Of a stretch of DNA of 12,641 bases, positions 4,523 to 12,641 are shown piece after piece. A program made the position numbers and the translations under genes. Location: positions 1 to 12,641 of the forward strand of contig CALCHD010000128.1 in NCBI GenBank assembly GCA_937901105.1, given 5' to 3'. This DNA comes from an uncultured Bacteroidales bacterium (GTDB lineage Bacteria > Bacteroidota > Bacteroidia > Bacteroidales > UBA932). The notes beneath the pieces are model-generated. The model saw only the letters and a program-made list of their open reading frames with translations. It ran no database searches and was not told where the DNA came from. Position 1 is the first letter of the stretch. Every line of letters begins with the position of its first letter.

Positions 4523-5800
4523 TTACTCCAGCACTTCGGCAACTACAAAAGTGCTTCCTCCAATAAAGACAAAGTCCTCCTTTGCAGGGGCAAATCCTTT
4601 AATGAATGTTGCAATATCAGTATTCACAGCCTCTCCGGAAAATCCGTAGCCGCCCATTTTCTGTGCAAGCTGCTGTGCAGGGAGGGCCCTGGTCCCTTTT
4701 GCGTTTACGTAATAGTAGTGTGCATCTTTAGGAAGATACTCCACAACAGACTCAAGGTCCTTGTCTGCAACCACGCCAAACACCATATAGAACCTGCTGC
4801 CTGGATAAAGCGCCTTTCTCTGTACAGCAGTTGCCTCAATCTGTGGTCCCAGGACCTTAAACCCGTGGGAATTGTGTCCGGTATCGCATATCATCAATGG
4901 CTCTGTGCTCAAGGTTTCCCATCTGCCCCTCAATCCGGTAATTGCCGCTGCCCTAAAGATGTTCTCCTGCACGCCTTCTGTATTGAATCTCCCATTCAGA
5001 ACATTGAGTGCAGTACACACCCCCTTCAGGTTCTTCTCCTGACAGGCCCCTTTGAGGTCGAGGTCTCCCTCCATGAGGCTTCTGTACATCTTCCCTGCAG
5101 CCTCTGATGTTTCCACAACTTCCTCTGCAAAGAAAATTGGCGCACCAACCTCAGCTGCCTTCTCCCTAAATACATTCTCCACCTCCGCAGAACCCTTCTC
5201 GCTCACCACAACCGGTATGCCCGGCTTGATGATGCCGGCCTTCTCTGCTGCAACTTCAGGCAAGGTGAATCCCAAATGCTCACAGTGGTCAAGTCCTATA
5301 TTGGTGATTACGCAAAGTTCAGGGGCAATTATATTGGTAGAATCCAGTCTTCCTCCAAGGCCACACTCAATTATAGCAATATCCACATGCTCGTGAGCAA
5401 AATAAGCAAACGCCAGAGCTGTGGTAATCTCAAAGAAACTTGCTCCAAGCTCCGTAAACTTCTCCTTGTACTGCTGCAAAAAATTGTACACGAACTCCTG
5501 TGGAACCATCTTGCCGTTCACCTTCATCCTCTCCCTGAAATCAACCAGATGAGGCGAGGTGTACAGCCCTACCTTATAGTTCTTCTGCAGTGCCGCAGCC
5601 AGCATATGGCTGGTAGAGCCCTTGCCGTTGGTTCCCGCCACATGTATTGTCCTGAAACTCCTGTGCGGATGTCCCAGCAATTCATCCAGAGCCTGCATAG
5701 TCTCTATGCCGGGTTTATAGGCAACCTTTCCCACCTTCTGGTAAGATGGGAAACGGTTGAAAATGAATTCTATTTCCTGTTGGTATTCCTGTTGTGTCAT
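4523..5800 (-). CDS. folC: Bifunctional folylpolyglutamate/dihydrofolate synthase FolC
   Basis: The protein has 425 residues, the usual length. It is an ATP-dependent Mur-ligase-type enzyme that adds glutamate to dihydropteroate and/or to folates. The P loop is VAGTNGKGST (GTNGKGS at 56-62), followed by LYTSPHL (79-85), IIECGLGGRLDSTN (143-156), TNIGLDHCEHLG (166-177) and EKAGIIKPG (186-194), all FolC signatures. The C-terminal ligase domain includes ICDTGHNSHG and a VFGVVADKD segment. The ATG at 5798-5800 lies 5 nt past the stop of the DPP5-like gene, so it is probably co-transcribed with the two peptidases. Whether both activities are present cannot be told from sequence. It is followed by the bidirectional terminator at 4441-4485. 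Confidence 0.95.
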   Translation of the reverse strand: MTQQEYQQEIEFIFNRFPSYQKVGKVAYKPGIETMQALDELLGHPHRSFRTIHVAGTNGKGSTSHMLAAALQKNYKVGLYTSPHLVDFRERMKVNGKMVPQEFVYNFLQQYKEKFTELGASFFEITTALAFAYFAHEHVDIAIIECGLGGRLDSTNIIAPELCVITNIGLDHCEHLGFTLPEVAAEKAGIIKPGIPVVVSEKGSAEVENVFREKAAEVGAPIFFAEEVVETSEAAGKMYRSLMEGDLDLKGACQEKNLKGVCTALNVLNGRFNTEGVQENIFRAAAITGLRGRWETLSTEPLMICDTGHNSHGFKVLGPQIEATAVQRKALYPGSRFYMVFGVVADKDLESVVEYLPKDAHYYYVNAKGTRALPAQQLAQKMGGYGFSGEAVNTDIATFIKGFAPAKEDFVFIGGSTFVVAEVLE

Positions 5801-5805
5801 CTGGC

Positions 5806-8007
5806 CTATTTACAGTACTTGTCCAACCAGCCGAAGAACTCCCTGTTCCAGTGGATAGAGTTCTGTGGTTTGAGGATCCAGTGGTTCTCCTCTGGGAAAA
5901 GGAGAAGCTTGCTCTCTACGCCCATCATTCTTGCGGCGTTGAATGCAGCCATACCCTGGTCTACTGGAACGCGGTAGTCCATCTCGCCGTGGGTGATAAG
6001 GATAGGGGTGTTCCAGTTCTTTATGAGTTTGTGGGCAGAGTTGCCGTAGTGGCGTTTCGCAGTTGGGTTCTCATCCCATGGTGCGCCGCCGTTGTCCCAG
6101 GTTGGGAACCACATCTCCTCGGTCATCATGTACATGTGCTCCTGGTTGAAGATGCCGGCATGAGCAATAAGGGCAGAGAATCTGTTCTGGTGGATACCTG
6201 CAAGGTAATATACAGACCAGCCGCCGTAGCTTGCACCTGTAGCTGCAACTTTGCCTACGTAAGGCTCTTTCTTCATGTTGTCAACAGCAGTAAGGTAATC
6301 CTGCATGTTAAGGCCAATGTAGTCACCGGAGATTTGCTCGCACCAAGGCTGGCCGAAAGCGGTTGTACCCCTTCTGTTAGGAAGGATTACAATGTAGCCC
6401 TGGGATGCCATTAGCCTGTAGTTCCATCTTGTAGAGAAGCCCTGGCTGATGGTGCCCTGAGGGCCGCCAAGACACATCAGGATTGCAGGGTATTTCTTGG
6501 TCTTGTCGAAATGAGGAGGATAAAGGATCCAGGTGTGCATCTTTTTGCCGTCAACTGTGGTCATCCATCTCTGCTCAACAAGCGGCTCGTCAAGTTCCTC
6601 CAAAGTTGCCTTGTTCTCTGCAGTAAGTTCTGCAAATTCGCCGGTCATTGGGTTTACAGCTACAATCTCTGCAGGACGCATCATGCATGTATTGGTGGTG
6701 ATAAGCTGTTTAACCTCGCCAATCTCATCAGCTACGATTGAAACGCCGCCAAAATCAAACAAAGCCTCTGAAGAGGTGATTCTTCTTATGCCGTTTCCGT
6801 AAGAAACAGGAAGAGAACCTGTAGCCTCATTGCCCTCAATTGGAAGGCCAACAACCTTGTTTACATCCACAACAAACAATGCTGTAAGGGCATTCACGCA
6901 AGAGTTGAAGTAGATCTTGTCTGATTTAGGTGCCCAGGTGATAGCCTCAACATTGTATTTGTAGTCTGTAGTAAGCTCTTTCATGAACGGACGGAAGTCC
7001 TTGCTGTTCAAGTTTGCAAGAACCTTGTCCATATCGGCAACAAAAAGCCTTCTCTTGTCTGCCTCGTAGCCGTTGCGCTCCATGCTTATGAATGCAAGCT
7101 GTTTGCCGTCTGGAGAGAAAAGAGGCTCTGTGTCATAGCCCATCATCCCTGCTGTAAGGTTCTGGGTAGCGCCGGTCTCTACATTGTAAAGGTAGATGTC
7201 TGTGTTTGTTGAGAATGCATAGTCCCTGCCTGCAAGCTTTCTGCATGAATATGCAATGTATTTTCCGTCCGGACTCCATGAAAGCTGCTCAAGGCCTCCG
7301 AAAGGAAGAGTTGGAAGCTCAAATTTTGCAGTCTCTGTCTCCGGGTTTGCAGTGTCGCCTGCAAGGATGTCTGCAGCTGCACCAACCTTGCCTGAAGCAA
7401 AGTCAGCAACATAAGTGTGAGGAATCTCCTCAACAAAATGATCCCAGTGGCGGTACATCAAGTCTGTATATGTTCTTCCCGACGATTTGTCCAAATCAGG
7501 GTATACATCGGTAGGTTTTACAGCAGCCTTCACGCTCTTGATGAACATGATCTTGTCGCCTGCAGGAGAAAGCTCAAAGCCCTCCATTCCCTCTGCGCCA
7601 GCAACTTCAGACTCGGTAAGTTTGCCAGCCTCAAGAGTTGCAGTGTAAAGTTTGCCGCCTCTCATGTATACAATCTGGCTGTCGCTGATCCAGCGGGCGT
7701 TGGACTCGCTCTTGTGGGTGCTGGTAAGCTTAACGTTCTCTGAACCGTCAACGTTCATAAGGTAAAGCTCCCTGTTGCCCTTGTTCTGCCCAATGCTGGT
7801 GTATGTTACACCGTAAAGGATTTTAGAACCGTCGGGAGAAAGTTGAGGGTCACTCACCTTGCCCAGCTGGTGCATGATTTCAGGGGTAAAGTGGCCATTC
7901 TCCACTTTAATGTCCTGTTTGGTAATTATTGGCTCGCTGGTATCTGAACCGCCGCAGCCACAAAGGGCAGCTGCCATAATCATAACTGGTATAAAATGTC
8001 TTTTCAT
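5806..8007 (-). CDS. S9 family dipeptidyl-peptidase, DPP5-like lipoprotein
   Basis: The protein has 733 residues. The N-terminus has a basic start, a hydrophobic stretch and a lipobox LCGC, giving Cys18 as the likely lipidated residue, so it should be anchored in the outer membrane or periplasm. Residues ~40-430 form the seven-bladed propeller, with repeated PQLSPDGSKI, LSWSPDGKYIA and PLFSPDGKQLA units. The C-terminal alpha/beta-hydrolase carries GASYGGW (Ser593), HGEMDYRVP (Asp677) and EENHWI (His709), a complete catalytic triad. The end HWILKPQNSIHWNREFFGWLDKY resembles Porphyromonas gingivalis DPP5. Such enzymes remove dipeptides with small or hydrophobic residues at the second position. 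It lies 11 nt after another S9 peptidase and 5 nt before folC. Confidence 0.9.
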   Translation of the reverse strand: MKRHFIPVMIMAAALCGCGGSDTSEPIITKQDIKVENGHFTPEIMHQLGKVSDPQLSPDGSKILYGVTYTSIGQNKGNRELYLMNVDGSENVKLTSTHKSESNARWISDSQIVYMRGGKLYTATLEAGKLTESEVAGAEGMEGFELSPAGDKIMFIKSVKAAVKPTDVYPDLDKSSGRTYTDLMYRHWDHFVEEIPHTYVADFASGKVGAAADILAGDTANPETETAKFELPTLPFGGLEQLSWSPDGKYIAYSCRKLAGRDYAFSTNTDIYLYNVETGATQNLTAGMMGYDTEPLFSPDGKQLAFISMERNGYEADKRRLFVADMDKVLANLNSKDFRPFMKELTTDYKYNVEAITWAPKSDKIYFNSCVNALTALFVVDVNKVVGLPIEGNEATGSLPVSYGNGIRRITSSEALFDFGGVSIVADEIGEVKQLITTNTCMMRPAEIVAVNPMTGEFAELTAENKATLEELDEPLVEQRWMTTVDGKKMHTWILYPPHFDKTKKYPAILMCLGGPQGTISQGFSTRWNYRLMASQGYIVILPNRRGTTAFGQPWCEQISGDYIGLNMQDYLTAVDNMKKEPYVGKVAATGASYGGWSVYYLAGIHQNRFSALIAHAGIFNQEHMYMMTEEMWFPTWDNGGAPWDENPTAKRHYGNSAHKLIKNWNTPILITHGEMDYRVPVDQGMAAFNAARMMGVESKLLLFPEENHWILKPQNSIHWNREFFGWLDKYCK

Positions 8008-8018
8008 ATTAGGTTTTG

Positions 8019-10889
8019 TTATTTTACTAGATCATATCCAAGGTCAAATCCTTTCTCTGTAGCCGGACGTCCATTTTTCATCCATTTAGGCATAGGGGCC
8101 CCTTTCAAGTAGTGATCAAAGAACTGTGAAAGTCTGATGCTCAAGTCTTTTGCATTTCTTCTCTCGGTAAGGTTATGCTCTTCGTTGTTGTACTGAAGCA
8201 TCCATGCAATCTTGCCGCAGCGGCGCAATGCAGTGAAGAACTCAATTCCCTGATACCATGGAACTGCTCCGTCCTTGTCGTTGTGCATGATAAGTACCGG
8301 AGTGGTTACGTTAGGCACAAAGAATAGAGGCGAGTTCTCGTAATACAAGTCAAATCCGCTCCAAAGGTCCTTGCCTATACGGCTCTGGCCCTGCTCATAC
8401 TGTACCTGACGGGTGATTCCGCTGCCCCAGCGGATGCCGCCGTAGGCACTGGTCATGTTTGATACAGGCGCTCCTGAACCTGCAGCCTTGAACTTGCTGG
8501 TCTGGGTAATCATGTAGGCAACCTGGTATCCGCCCCAGCTCTGTCCCTGGATAGCCATGTTCTCTCCGTCAATCCATGGGTATGTCTTCTCAAGCATCTC
8601 TACGCCCGGCATGATTGAACGCATTGCGCTCTGTCCAGGGTGTCCGTCCTTGTAATAGATGTCGGGAACAAAAACTACATATCCGTTGCTTGTGAAGAAT
8701 GGGATGTTGATGATAGAACGGCTAGGAGCAGGGGTACGTGGGCTGTAAAGTGTCTCCGAGTTCTTCTCGTAGAAGTAGATCATTACAGGGTATTTCTTTG
8801 TAGAGTCAAAATCCTCTGGCTTGAACAGCATTCCCTCGCAGAAGATGTTGTCTGCAGTCTGCCAGTTTACAAGCTCAACTGTACCCCAGTTGTAATCCCT
8901 CTGTTGAGGGTTGATGTCTGTAATCTGCTTCTGTGTCTTGAAGTTGTCGGCAGTGGCATATGCATTGTTGCCATCTTCAAAGTTGCCCCTTGCAAATATG
9001 TACATGGCTTTTTTGCCTTTGCCAGGTTTAGAATATGCAAGGTTCTTGTAAGTGTAAGGGCCTTCAACAAGCTTGCTCATAGAGCCCTTTTTCTTTTTGG
9101 CATCCTTAACGGCGTAACCTGTCTCTTTGCTCTTGAAGTTGAAAGTTGAGAAGTAAAGCGGAGTGCCTGGCTTTATCTCCCTTACGCCTGCCAATGGACT
9201 GTATTGGATATCCTCATCCTCAATCACCTGCTCTATGGTAAGGCGGGTATTGTTGTTGCGGCCGTAGCTTTCAGTGAACATTTTAGGTGCAGCGGCCCCT
9301 TTAGGGTCAAACTGCCAGTAGTCATATCTGTCATTGATAAGGAATGAACTGTTGTCTGTAAACCATACAACTTTTCCGTAAGGGCCGGCAAGGCTTGGAA
9401 CATCGTGGTCCTCATCATGGAAAGCAACTCCTAGAGCGCTGGTAAGGTCCTTGATCTCTCCTGTTGCCATAGTGTACTGGAACCACTGTTTTGCAATCTT
9501 GTCGTAGAATACAACCCACTCTCCATTTGGAGATGTTGACATTGCGCCAAAGCATGCCTTCTCCTTAACGAGTTTTCTCTCGCCTGTCTTTACGTTTAAA
9601 AGATATACATCTGTAAAGCGGCTGTAGTCCCACTGGCTCTGGATCCTGTAGGCCTTGTCGTTGCCAATAAGTGCCCAGTCTGCCATTTTCTTGTTAGGGA
9701 TGTTCATTACAGGCACATCAAGGTCTCCAAGCTGTACAAAATCATCTGTAAAGGATGTGCTGATATATGCAGTATATGCCTGTTTCAGGTCTCTTCCCCT
9801 TCTCAACAGCTGTACTGGCTGAAGATAGTCATCATGCCAAGACCAGATGTCAAGTTCCGGCTGCTCAAACTCTACAAGCGAAGTGTCTTTCTCAAGCGGT
9901 TTTGGAGCAGTGCCAAAGAACAGTCTTCCGCCATCCTCGCTGAAGCCCAATGCGCCGTTCTCGCTCACAATCCAACCCTCCTTCAACCCTTTCATCTTGT
10001 TATTTGCAGCAGATTTCAAGTCTCCCGACAGAATATTGTAGAAGTACACCTCAATATCTTTCTTGGCAGCCTTGGCGGTGTCTGTATTTGCATAGAATGC
10101 CATAGTGTTCACCTTGCTGAATACAGGAAGCTTGAATTTTGAACCTTTAGGACCGCTCAACACCTCTTTGCTCTCGCCTGTAGCTGTGGTATAAAGCATA
10201 AGGGCAGGAAGGGTTACGGTGTCTTTCTTTTCTGGCTCAACAATGTATGCAAGAAGGTCTCCCTCCTTGTTGAACTTGTATGACGATACATTCTTGATGG
10301 TGTCAATTGCTCCTGTTGCAATGTTCATTACAAACAGCTCTTTCGCAGGGGCCTTTTTAGGGGCTGGCTTGCCTTGCGGCTTCTCCTCCTTCTTGTCTGC
10401 CTTACCCTCTTTTGCTGCAGGCTTCTCTTTTTCAGGGGTAAGCTCAAAAGCTATGTGGGAATGCAGCTTGTCGGGAGTATTATGAGACTTGTAGTTGGCA
10501 AACTTCTGGATTTCTCCTGTTGTTACATCAATGATTGCCAAAGTATCTTTTGGCATGTCATCCTTTTTGGCTTTCTTTATTTTAGCCTGTCTGGTCTGGC
10601 TGAAAAGAGGCTTGATCTGTGCCACAACCTTCTTGCCGTCCTGGCTCAAGACAGCGCGGGTTGCCCTTGGAACCTCAATTTTCTTTTCTGTGCGGATGTT
10701 CTCAATTACAAGCAGTACATCGCCCTCGCCAGGAGAGACAGTATACATAAGGATATCTCCGTTCTGTGGGAGAGAAATGCCCTTGAGGCTCTTCCATGAA
10801 TCATACACGGAATGGTCCATTGCAGGCTTCTGTGCGGAGACTGACAATGCGGTGAAAAGCAGTGCCAGCGCTAGTGTTAATCTCTTCAT
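8019..10889 (-). CDS. Large secreted S9 family (prolyl oligopeptidase) peptidase
   Basis: The protein has 956 residues. A signal peptide, MKRLTLALALLFTALSVSA with cleavage before QKPA, sends it to the periplasm or beyond; no lipobox is seen. A long beta-propeller region precedes a C-terminal hydrolase domain with GQSWGGY (Ser784), HNDKDGAVP (Asp873) and NEEHNL (His905), an intact triad. Around residues 150-185 lies a Lys/Glu/Pro/Ala-rich low-complexity insert (EKPAAKEGKADKKEEKPQGK). It is longer than the usual ~700 residues of DPP/POP enzymes because of a larger N-terminal region, and resembles the ~950-residue S9 proteins common in Bacteroidetes. Substrate specificity is not evident. It is the first gene of the peptidase-peptidase-folC unit. 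Its ATG at 10887-10889 has an AT-rich leader without a Shine-Dalgarno. Confidence 0.9.
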   Translation of the reverse strand: MKRLTLALALLFTALSVSAQKPAMDHSVYDSWKSLKGISLPQNGDILMYTVSPGEGDVLLVIENIRTEKKIEVPRATRAVLSQDGKKVVAQIKPLFSQTRQAKIKKAKKDDMPKDTLAIIDVTTGEIQKFANYKSHNTPDKLHSHIAFELTPEKEKPAAKEGKADKKEEKPQGKPAPKKAPAKELFVMNIATGAIDTIKNVSSYKFNKEGDLLAYIVEPEKKDTVTLPALMLYTTATGESKEVLSGPKGSKFKLPVFSKVNTMAFYANTDTAKAAKKDIEVYFYNILSGDLKSAANNKMKGLKEGWIVSENGALGFSEDGGRLFFGTAPKPLEKDTSLVEFEQPELDIWSWHDDYLQPVQLLRRGRDLKQAYTAYISTSFTDDFVQLGDLDVPVMNIPNKKMADWALIGNDKAYRIQSQWDYSRFTDVYLLNVKTGERKLVKEKACFGAMSTSPNGEWVVFYDKIAKQWFQYTMATGEIKDLTSALGVAFHDEDHDVPSLAGPYGKVVWFTDNSSFLINDRYDYWQFDPKGAAAPKMFTESYGRNNNTRLTIEQVIEDEDIQYSPLAGVREIKPGTPLYFSTFNFKSKETGYAVKDAKKKKGSMSKLVEGPYTYKNLAYSKPGKGKKAMYIFARGNFEDGNNAYATADNFKTQKQITDINPQQRDYNWGTVELVNWQTADNIFCEGMLFKPEDFDSTKKYPVMIYFYEKNSETLYSPRTPAPSRSIINIPFFTSNGYVVFVPDIYYKDGHPGQSAMRSIMPGVEMLEKTYPWIDGENMAIQGQSWGGYQVAYMITQTSKFKAAGSGAPVSNMTSAYGGIRWGSGITRQVQYEQGQSRIGKDLWSGFDLYYENSPLFFVPNVTTPVLIMHNDKDGAVPWYQGIEFFTALRRCGKIAWMLQYNNEEHNLTERRNAKDLSIRLSQFFDHYLKGAPMPKWMKNGRPATEKGFDLGYDLVK

Positions 10890-10927
10890 ATTTGTGCAAT
10901 TAAATTAATTTTTCAATGTATGTTAAT

Positions 10928-10955
10928 ATTGGTTGGTAAAAATACACTATATTTG
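10928..10955 (+). promoter_or_regulatory. Bacteroidetes-type promoter for the Fe-S scaffold/GGGtGRT operon
   Basis: TATATTTG (10948-10955) matches the -7 box TAnnTTTG exactly, and ATTG (10928-10931) lies 16 nt upstream as a partial -33 element. Transcription would start near 10962, within an inverted repeat, leaving a ~43-nt leader. The 115-nt region is shared with the divergent S9 peptidase gene, for which I see no equally good box. Confidence 0.6.
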
Positions 10956-10967
10956 CGAGTTCGCAAA
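10952..10967. promoter_or_regulatory. Inverted repeat overlapping the -7 box and start site
   Basis: TTTGCGA (10952-10958) and TCGCAAA (10961-10967) form a perfect 7-2-7 inverted repeat. It covers the end of the -7 box and the likely start point of the Fe-S operon, the position expected for a repressor operator. A short hairpin at the RNA 5' end is an alternative only if transcription starts upstream of it. Confidence 0.5.
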
Positions 10968-11004
10968 GAAAAAGAATTGTTAACTAAAAACACATATTAA
11001 AGGT

Positions 11005-11706
11005 ATGACTTATACTCACGAGGTTCAACACATGTGTGTTGTAAAAAAAGGTCCTAACCACGGACCAGCACCTATTCCTGAGGAGGGAAAATGGGTAAGA
11101 AGCAAAGAGATTAAAGACATTTCAGGTCTTACTCACGGTATTGGCTGGTGTGCTCCACAGCAGGGCGCATGCAAACTTACCCTTAACGTTAAAGAGGGTA
11201 TCATCCAGGAGGCTTTGATTGAGACTATCGGATGTTCAGGTATGACTCACTCAGCTGCTATGGCTGCTGAGATTCTTGCAGGCAAGACTCTTCTTGAGGC
11301 TTTGAACACAGACTTGGTTTGTGACGCTATCAACACTGCAATGAGAGAGCTTTTCCTACAGATTGTTTACGGACGTACTCAGTCTGCATTCTCAGAGGGT
11401 GGCCTTCAGATTGGTGCAGGTCTTGAGGATTTGGGTAAAGGTCTTAGAAGCCAGGTAGGTACAATGTTCTCAACCAACGCTAAAGGTGTTAGATACCTTG
11501 AGATGGCTGAGGGTTACTGTACAAGAATGGCTCTTGACAAAGATGACCAGGTAATTGGATACGAGTTTGTTCACATGGGCAAATTCATGGAGGAGATTAA
11601 GAAAGGTACTGACGCTAACGAGGCTTTGAAGAAAGTAACCGGTACTTATGGCCGTTTCACTGCTGAGCAAGGTGCTGTAAAACACATTGACCCACGTAAC
11701 GAATAA
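11005..11706 (+). CDS. IscU/NifU-like iron-sulfur cluster assembly scaffold family protein
   Basis: The protein has 233 residues. Residues ~40-105 resemble the NifU/IscU N-terminal domain: GWCAPQQGACKLTLNVKEG, then IETIGCSGMTHSAAMAAEI and GKTLLEAL, matching the order of the two first conserved cysteine blocks. Cys49, Cys56, Cys77 and Cys106 are candidate ligands, but the third canonical scaffold cysteine block is not clearly present, so this is a divergent branch. A C-terminal extension (~110-233) is not typical of IscU. It probably binds or transfers Fe-S clusters or metal in the cytoplasm; that is inferred. It lies 13 nt before the GGGtGRT gene, with which it is usually paired. Codons are strongly biased to GCT, GGT, CTT and AAA, unlike the other genes here, suggesting very high expression. 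Confidence 0.82.
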   Translation: MTYTHEVQHMCVVKKGPNHGPAPIPEEGKWVRSKEIKDISGLTHGIGWCAPQQGACKLTLNVKEGIIQEALIETIGCSGMTHSAAMAAEILAGKTLLEALNTDLVCDAINTAMRELFLQIVYGRTQSAFSEGGLQIGAGLEDLGKGLRSQVGTMFSTNAKGVRYLEMAEGYCTRMALDKDDQVIGYEFVHMGKFMEEIKKGTDANEALKKVTGTYGRFTAEQGAVKHIDPRNE

Positions 11707-11711
11707 GGAGG
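11707..11711 (+). promoter_or_regulatory. Strong Shine-Dalgarno sequence before the GGGtGRT gene
   Basis: GGAGG directly follows the scaffold-gene stop codon and ends 8 nt before the ATG at 11720, an ideal ribosome binding site. It stands out because the other genes in this window have AT-rich leaders without one. It fixes the ATG as the start and fits strong translation of this gene. Confidence 0.8.
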
Positions 11712-11719
11712 AAAGGAAA

Positions 11720-12641
11720 ATGGCTATTAGAGAAGTAAAATTTGAGAGTCAAGACCGTAGAATGCCGCAGATTCTTGCTGCATTGAACGCTAACGGCATT
11801 AAAAGCATAGAGGAGGCTAACGAGATCTGCGAGCAGTATGGCCTTGATCCATACAAAACTTGCGAGGAGACCCAGCCAATCTGTTTTGAGAACGCAAAAT
11901 GGGCTTACGTAGTAGGTGCAGCTATCGCACTTAAGAAAGGTTGCTCAAACGCTGCTGATGCAGCTGAGGCAATTGGTCTTGGCCTACAGTCATTCTGCGT
12001 ACCTGGTTCAGTAGCTGATGACCGTAAAGTAGGTATCGGCCACGGTAACCTTGCAGCTCGTCTTCTAAGAGAGGAGACCAAATGTTTCGCTTTCTTGGCA
12101 GGTCACGAGTCATTCGCTGCAGCTGAGGGTGCAATCAAAATTGCAGCTAAAGCTGACAAAGTAAGAAAAGAGCCTCTACGCTGTATCCTTAACGGTCTTG
12201 GTAAAGATGCTGCTATGATCATCTCAAGAATCAACGGCTTTACTTACTGCCAGACAGAGTTTGACTACGCTACAGGTGAGGTTAAGGTTGTAAACAAGAT
12301 CGCTTATTCAGACGGTCCTCGCGCAAAAGTTAACTGCTATGGCGCAGACGACGTACGTGAGGGTGTAGCAATCATGCACCTTGAGGGCGTTGACGTATCA
12401 ATCACCGGTAACTCAACCAACCCAACCCGTTTCCAGCACCCAGTTGCAGGCACTTACAAAAAAGAGTGCATGGAGCTAGGCAAGAAATATTTCTCAGTTG
12501 CTTCAGGTGGCGGTACAGGTAGAACCCTTCACCCAGACAACATGGCTGCAGGTCCTGCATCATACGGTATGACCGACACAATGGGCCGTATGCACTCTGA
12601 CGCACAGTTCGCAGGTTCTTCATCAGTTCCAGCACACGTTG
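11720..12641 (+). CDS. GGGtGRT family protein (3' end outside window)
   Basis: The first 307 residues are visible, starting MAIREVKFESQDRRMPQ; the family is usually about 330 residues, so only a short C-terminal part is missing. The family-naming motif GGGTGRT occurs at residues 263-269, followed by the conserved HPDNMAAGPASYGMTDTMGRMHSD segment. Other conserved-looking stretches are GHGNLAARLL and a Cys-containing CEETQPICFENAKW. The molecular function of the family is not established; its pairing with an IscU/NifU-like gene suggests a role in iron-sulfur or metal handling. The frame has no stop before the window end, and codon use is as strongly biased as in the upstream gene, so the two are probably one highly expressed operon. 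Confidence 0.93.
   Translation, partial: MAIREVKFESQDRRMPQILAALNANGIKSIEEANEICEQYGLDPYKTCEETQPICFENAKWAYVVGAAIALKKGCSNAADAAEAIGLGLQSFCVPGSVADDRKVGIGHGNLAARLLREETKCFAFLAGHESFAAAEGAIKIAAKADKVRKEPLRCILNGLGKDAAMIISRINGFTYCQTEFDYATGEVKVVNKIAYSDGPRAKVNCYGADDVREGVAIMHLEGVDVSITGNSTNPTRFQHPVAGTYKKECMELGKKYFSVASGGGTGRTLHPDNMAAGPASYGMTDTMGRMHSDAQFAGSSSVPAHV

Noticed and set aside
5276..6414. Long plus-strand open frames (233 and 206 residues) opposite folC and the DPP5-like gene
   Set aside because: They are antisense to genes with complete catalytic motifs, and their translations show no family features.
10890..10947. Promoter for the large S9 peptidase on the minus strand
   Set aside because: Only weak partial matches to TAnnTTTG (for example TACATTGA) are present, too poor to call.
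1..12641. Mobile element, CRISPR array, tRNA or rRNA
   Set aside because: No transposase or integrase, no regular direct-repeat array and no tRNA or rRNA sequence was recognised on either strand.

Overview
The window looks like chromosomal DNA from a member of the Bacteroidales. The evidence is the gene families (tandem S9 peptidases with secretion signals, FklB-type FKBP, a GGGtGRT protein), AT-rich leaders mostly without Shine-Dalgarno sequences, and promoters that fit the Bacteroidetes primary sigma pattern (TAnnTTTG near -7). No tRNA, rRNA, CRISPR array or insertion sequence was seen.

Layout. A partial plus-strand metallophosphoesterase ends at 389 and is followed by two strong hairpins (406-470) shared with the convergent minus-strand block. 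Reading leftward on the minus strand from 4158: a MalY/PatB-type PLP C-S lyase overlaps umuD by 11 nt, umuC follows after a 90-nt spacer with an inverted repeat, and then comes an FKBP isomerase gene with its own promoter. A second minus-strand block runs from 10889 to 4523: a large secreted S9 peptidase, a lipoprotein DPP5-like S9 peptidase, and folC, spaced 11 and 5 nt apart. On the right, plus-strand genes for an IscU/NifU-like scaffold and a GGGtGRT protein (cut by the window edge) form an operon with the codon bias of highly expressed genes.

The most interesting region is the 364-nt gap between malY and folC (4159-4522), which contains no gene. It holds two divergent, textbook sigma-54 (-24/-12) promoters, TGGCAC-N5-TTGC, whose -24 elements lie 69 bp apart. 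Each is followed about 70-80 nt downstream by a strong intrinsic terminator. The predicted products are two short non-coding RNAs (about 72 nt on minus, about 79 nt on plus). They share a related segment (TTAA, then TTTTAGGT, an A-rich stretch and CG) just before the terminator stem. The minus RNA also has AGGU repeated at an exact 11-nt period. This looks like a pair of paralogous sigma-54-dependent small RNAs; I do not recognise it as a described family and could not search for it.

How the genes may work together: the two S9 peptidases probably degrade peptides at the cell envelope, FolC is folate housekeeping, UmuD/UmuC form a damage-inducible translesion polymerase, and the right-hand pair is likely linked to iron-sulfur biology. 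Nothing here identifies the sRNA targets. The only hint is a 7-nt complementarity between the plus RNA and the start region of the DPP5-like gene.
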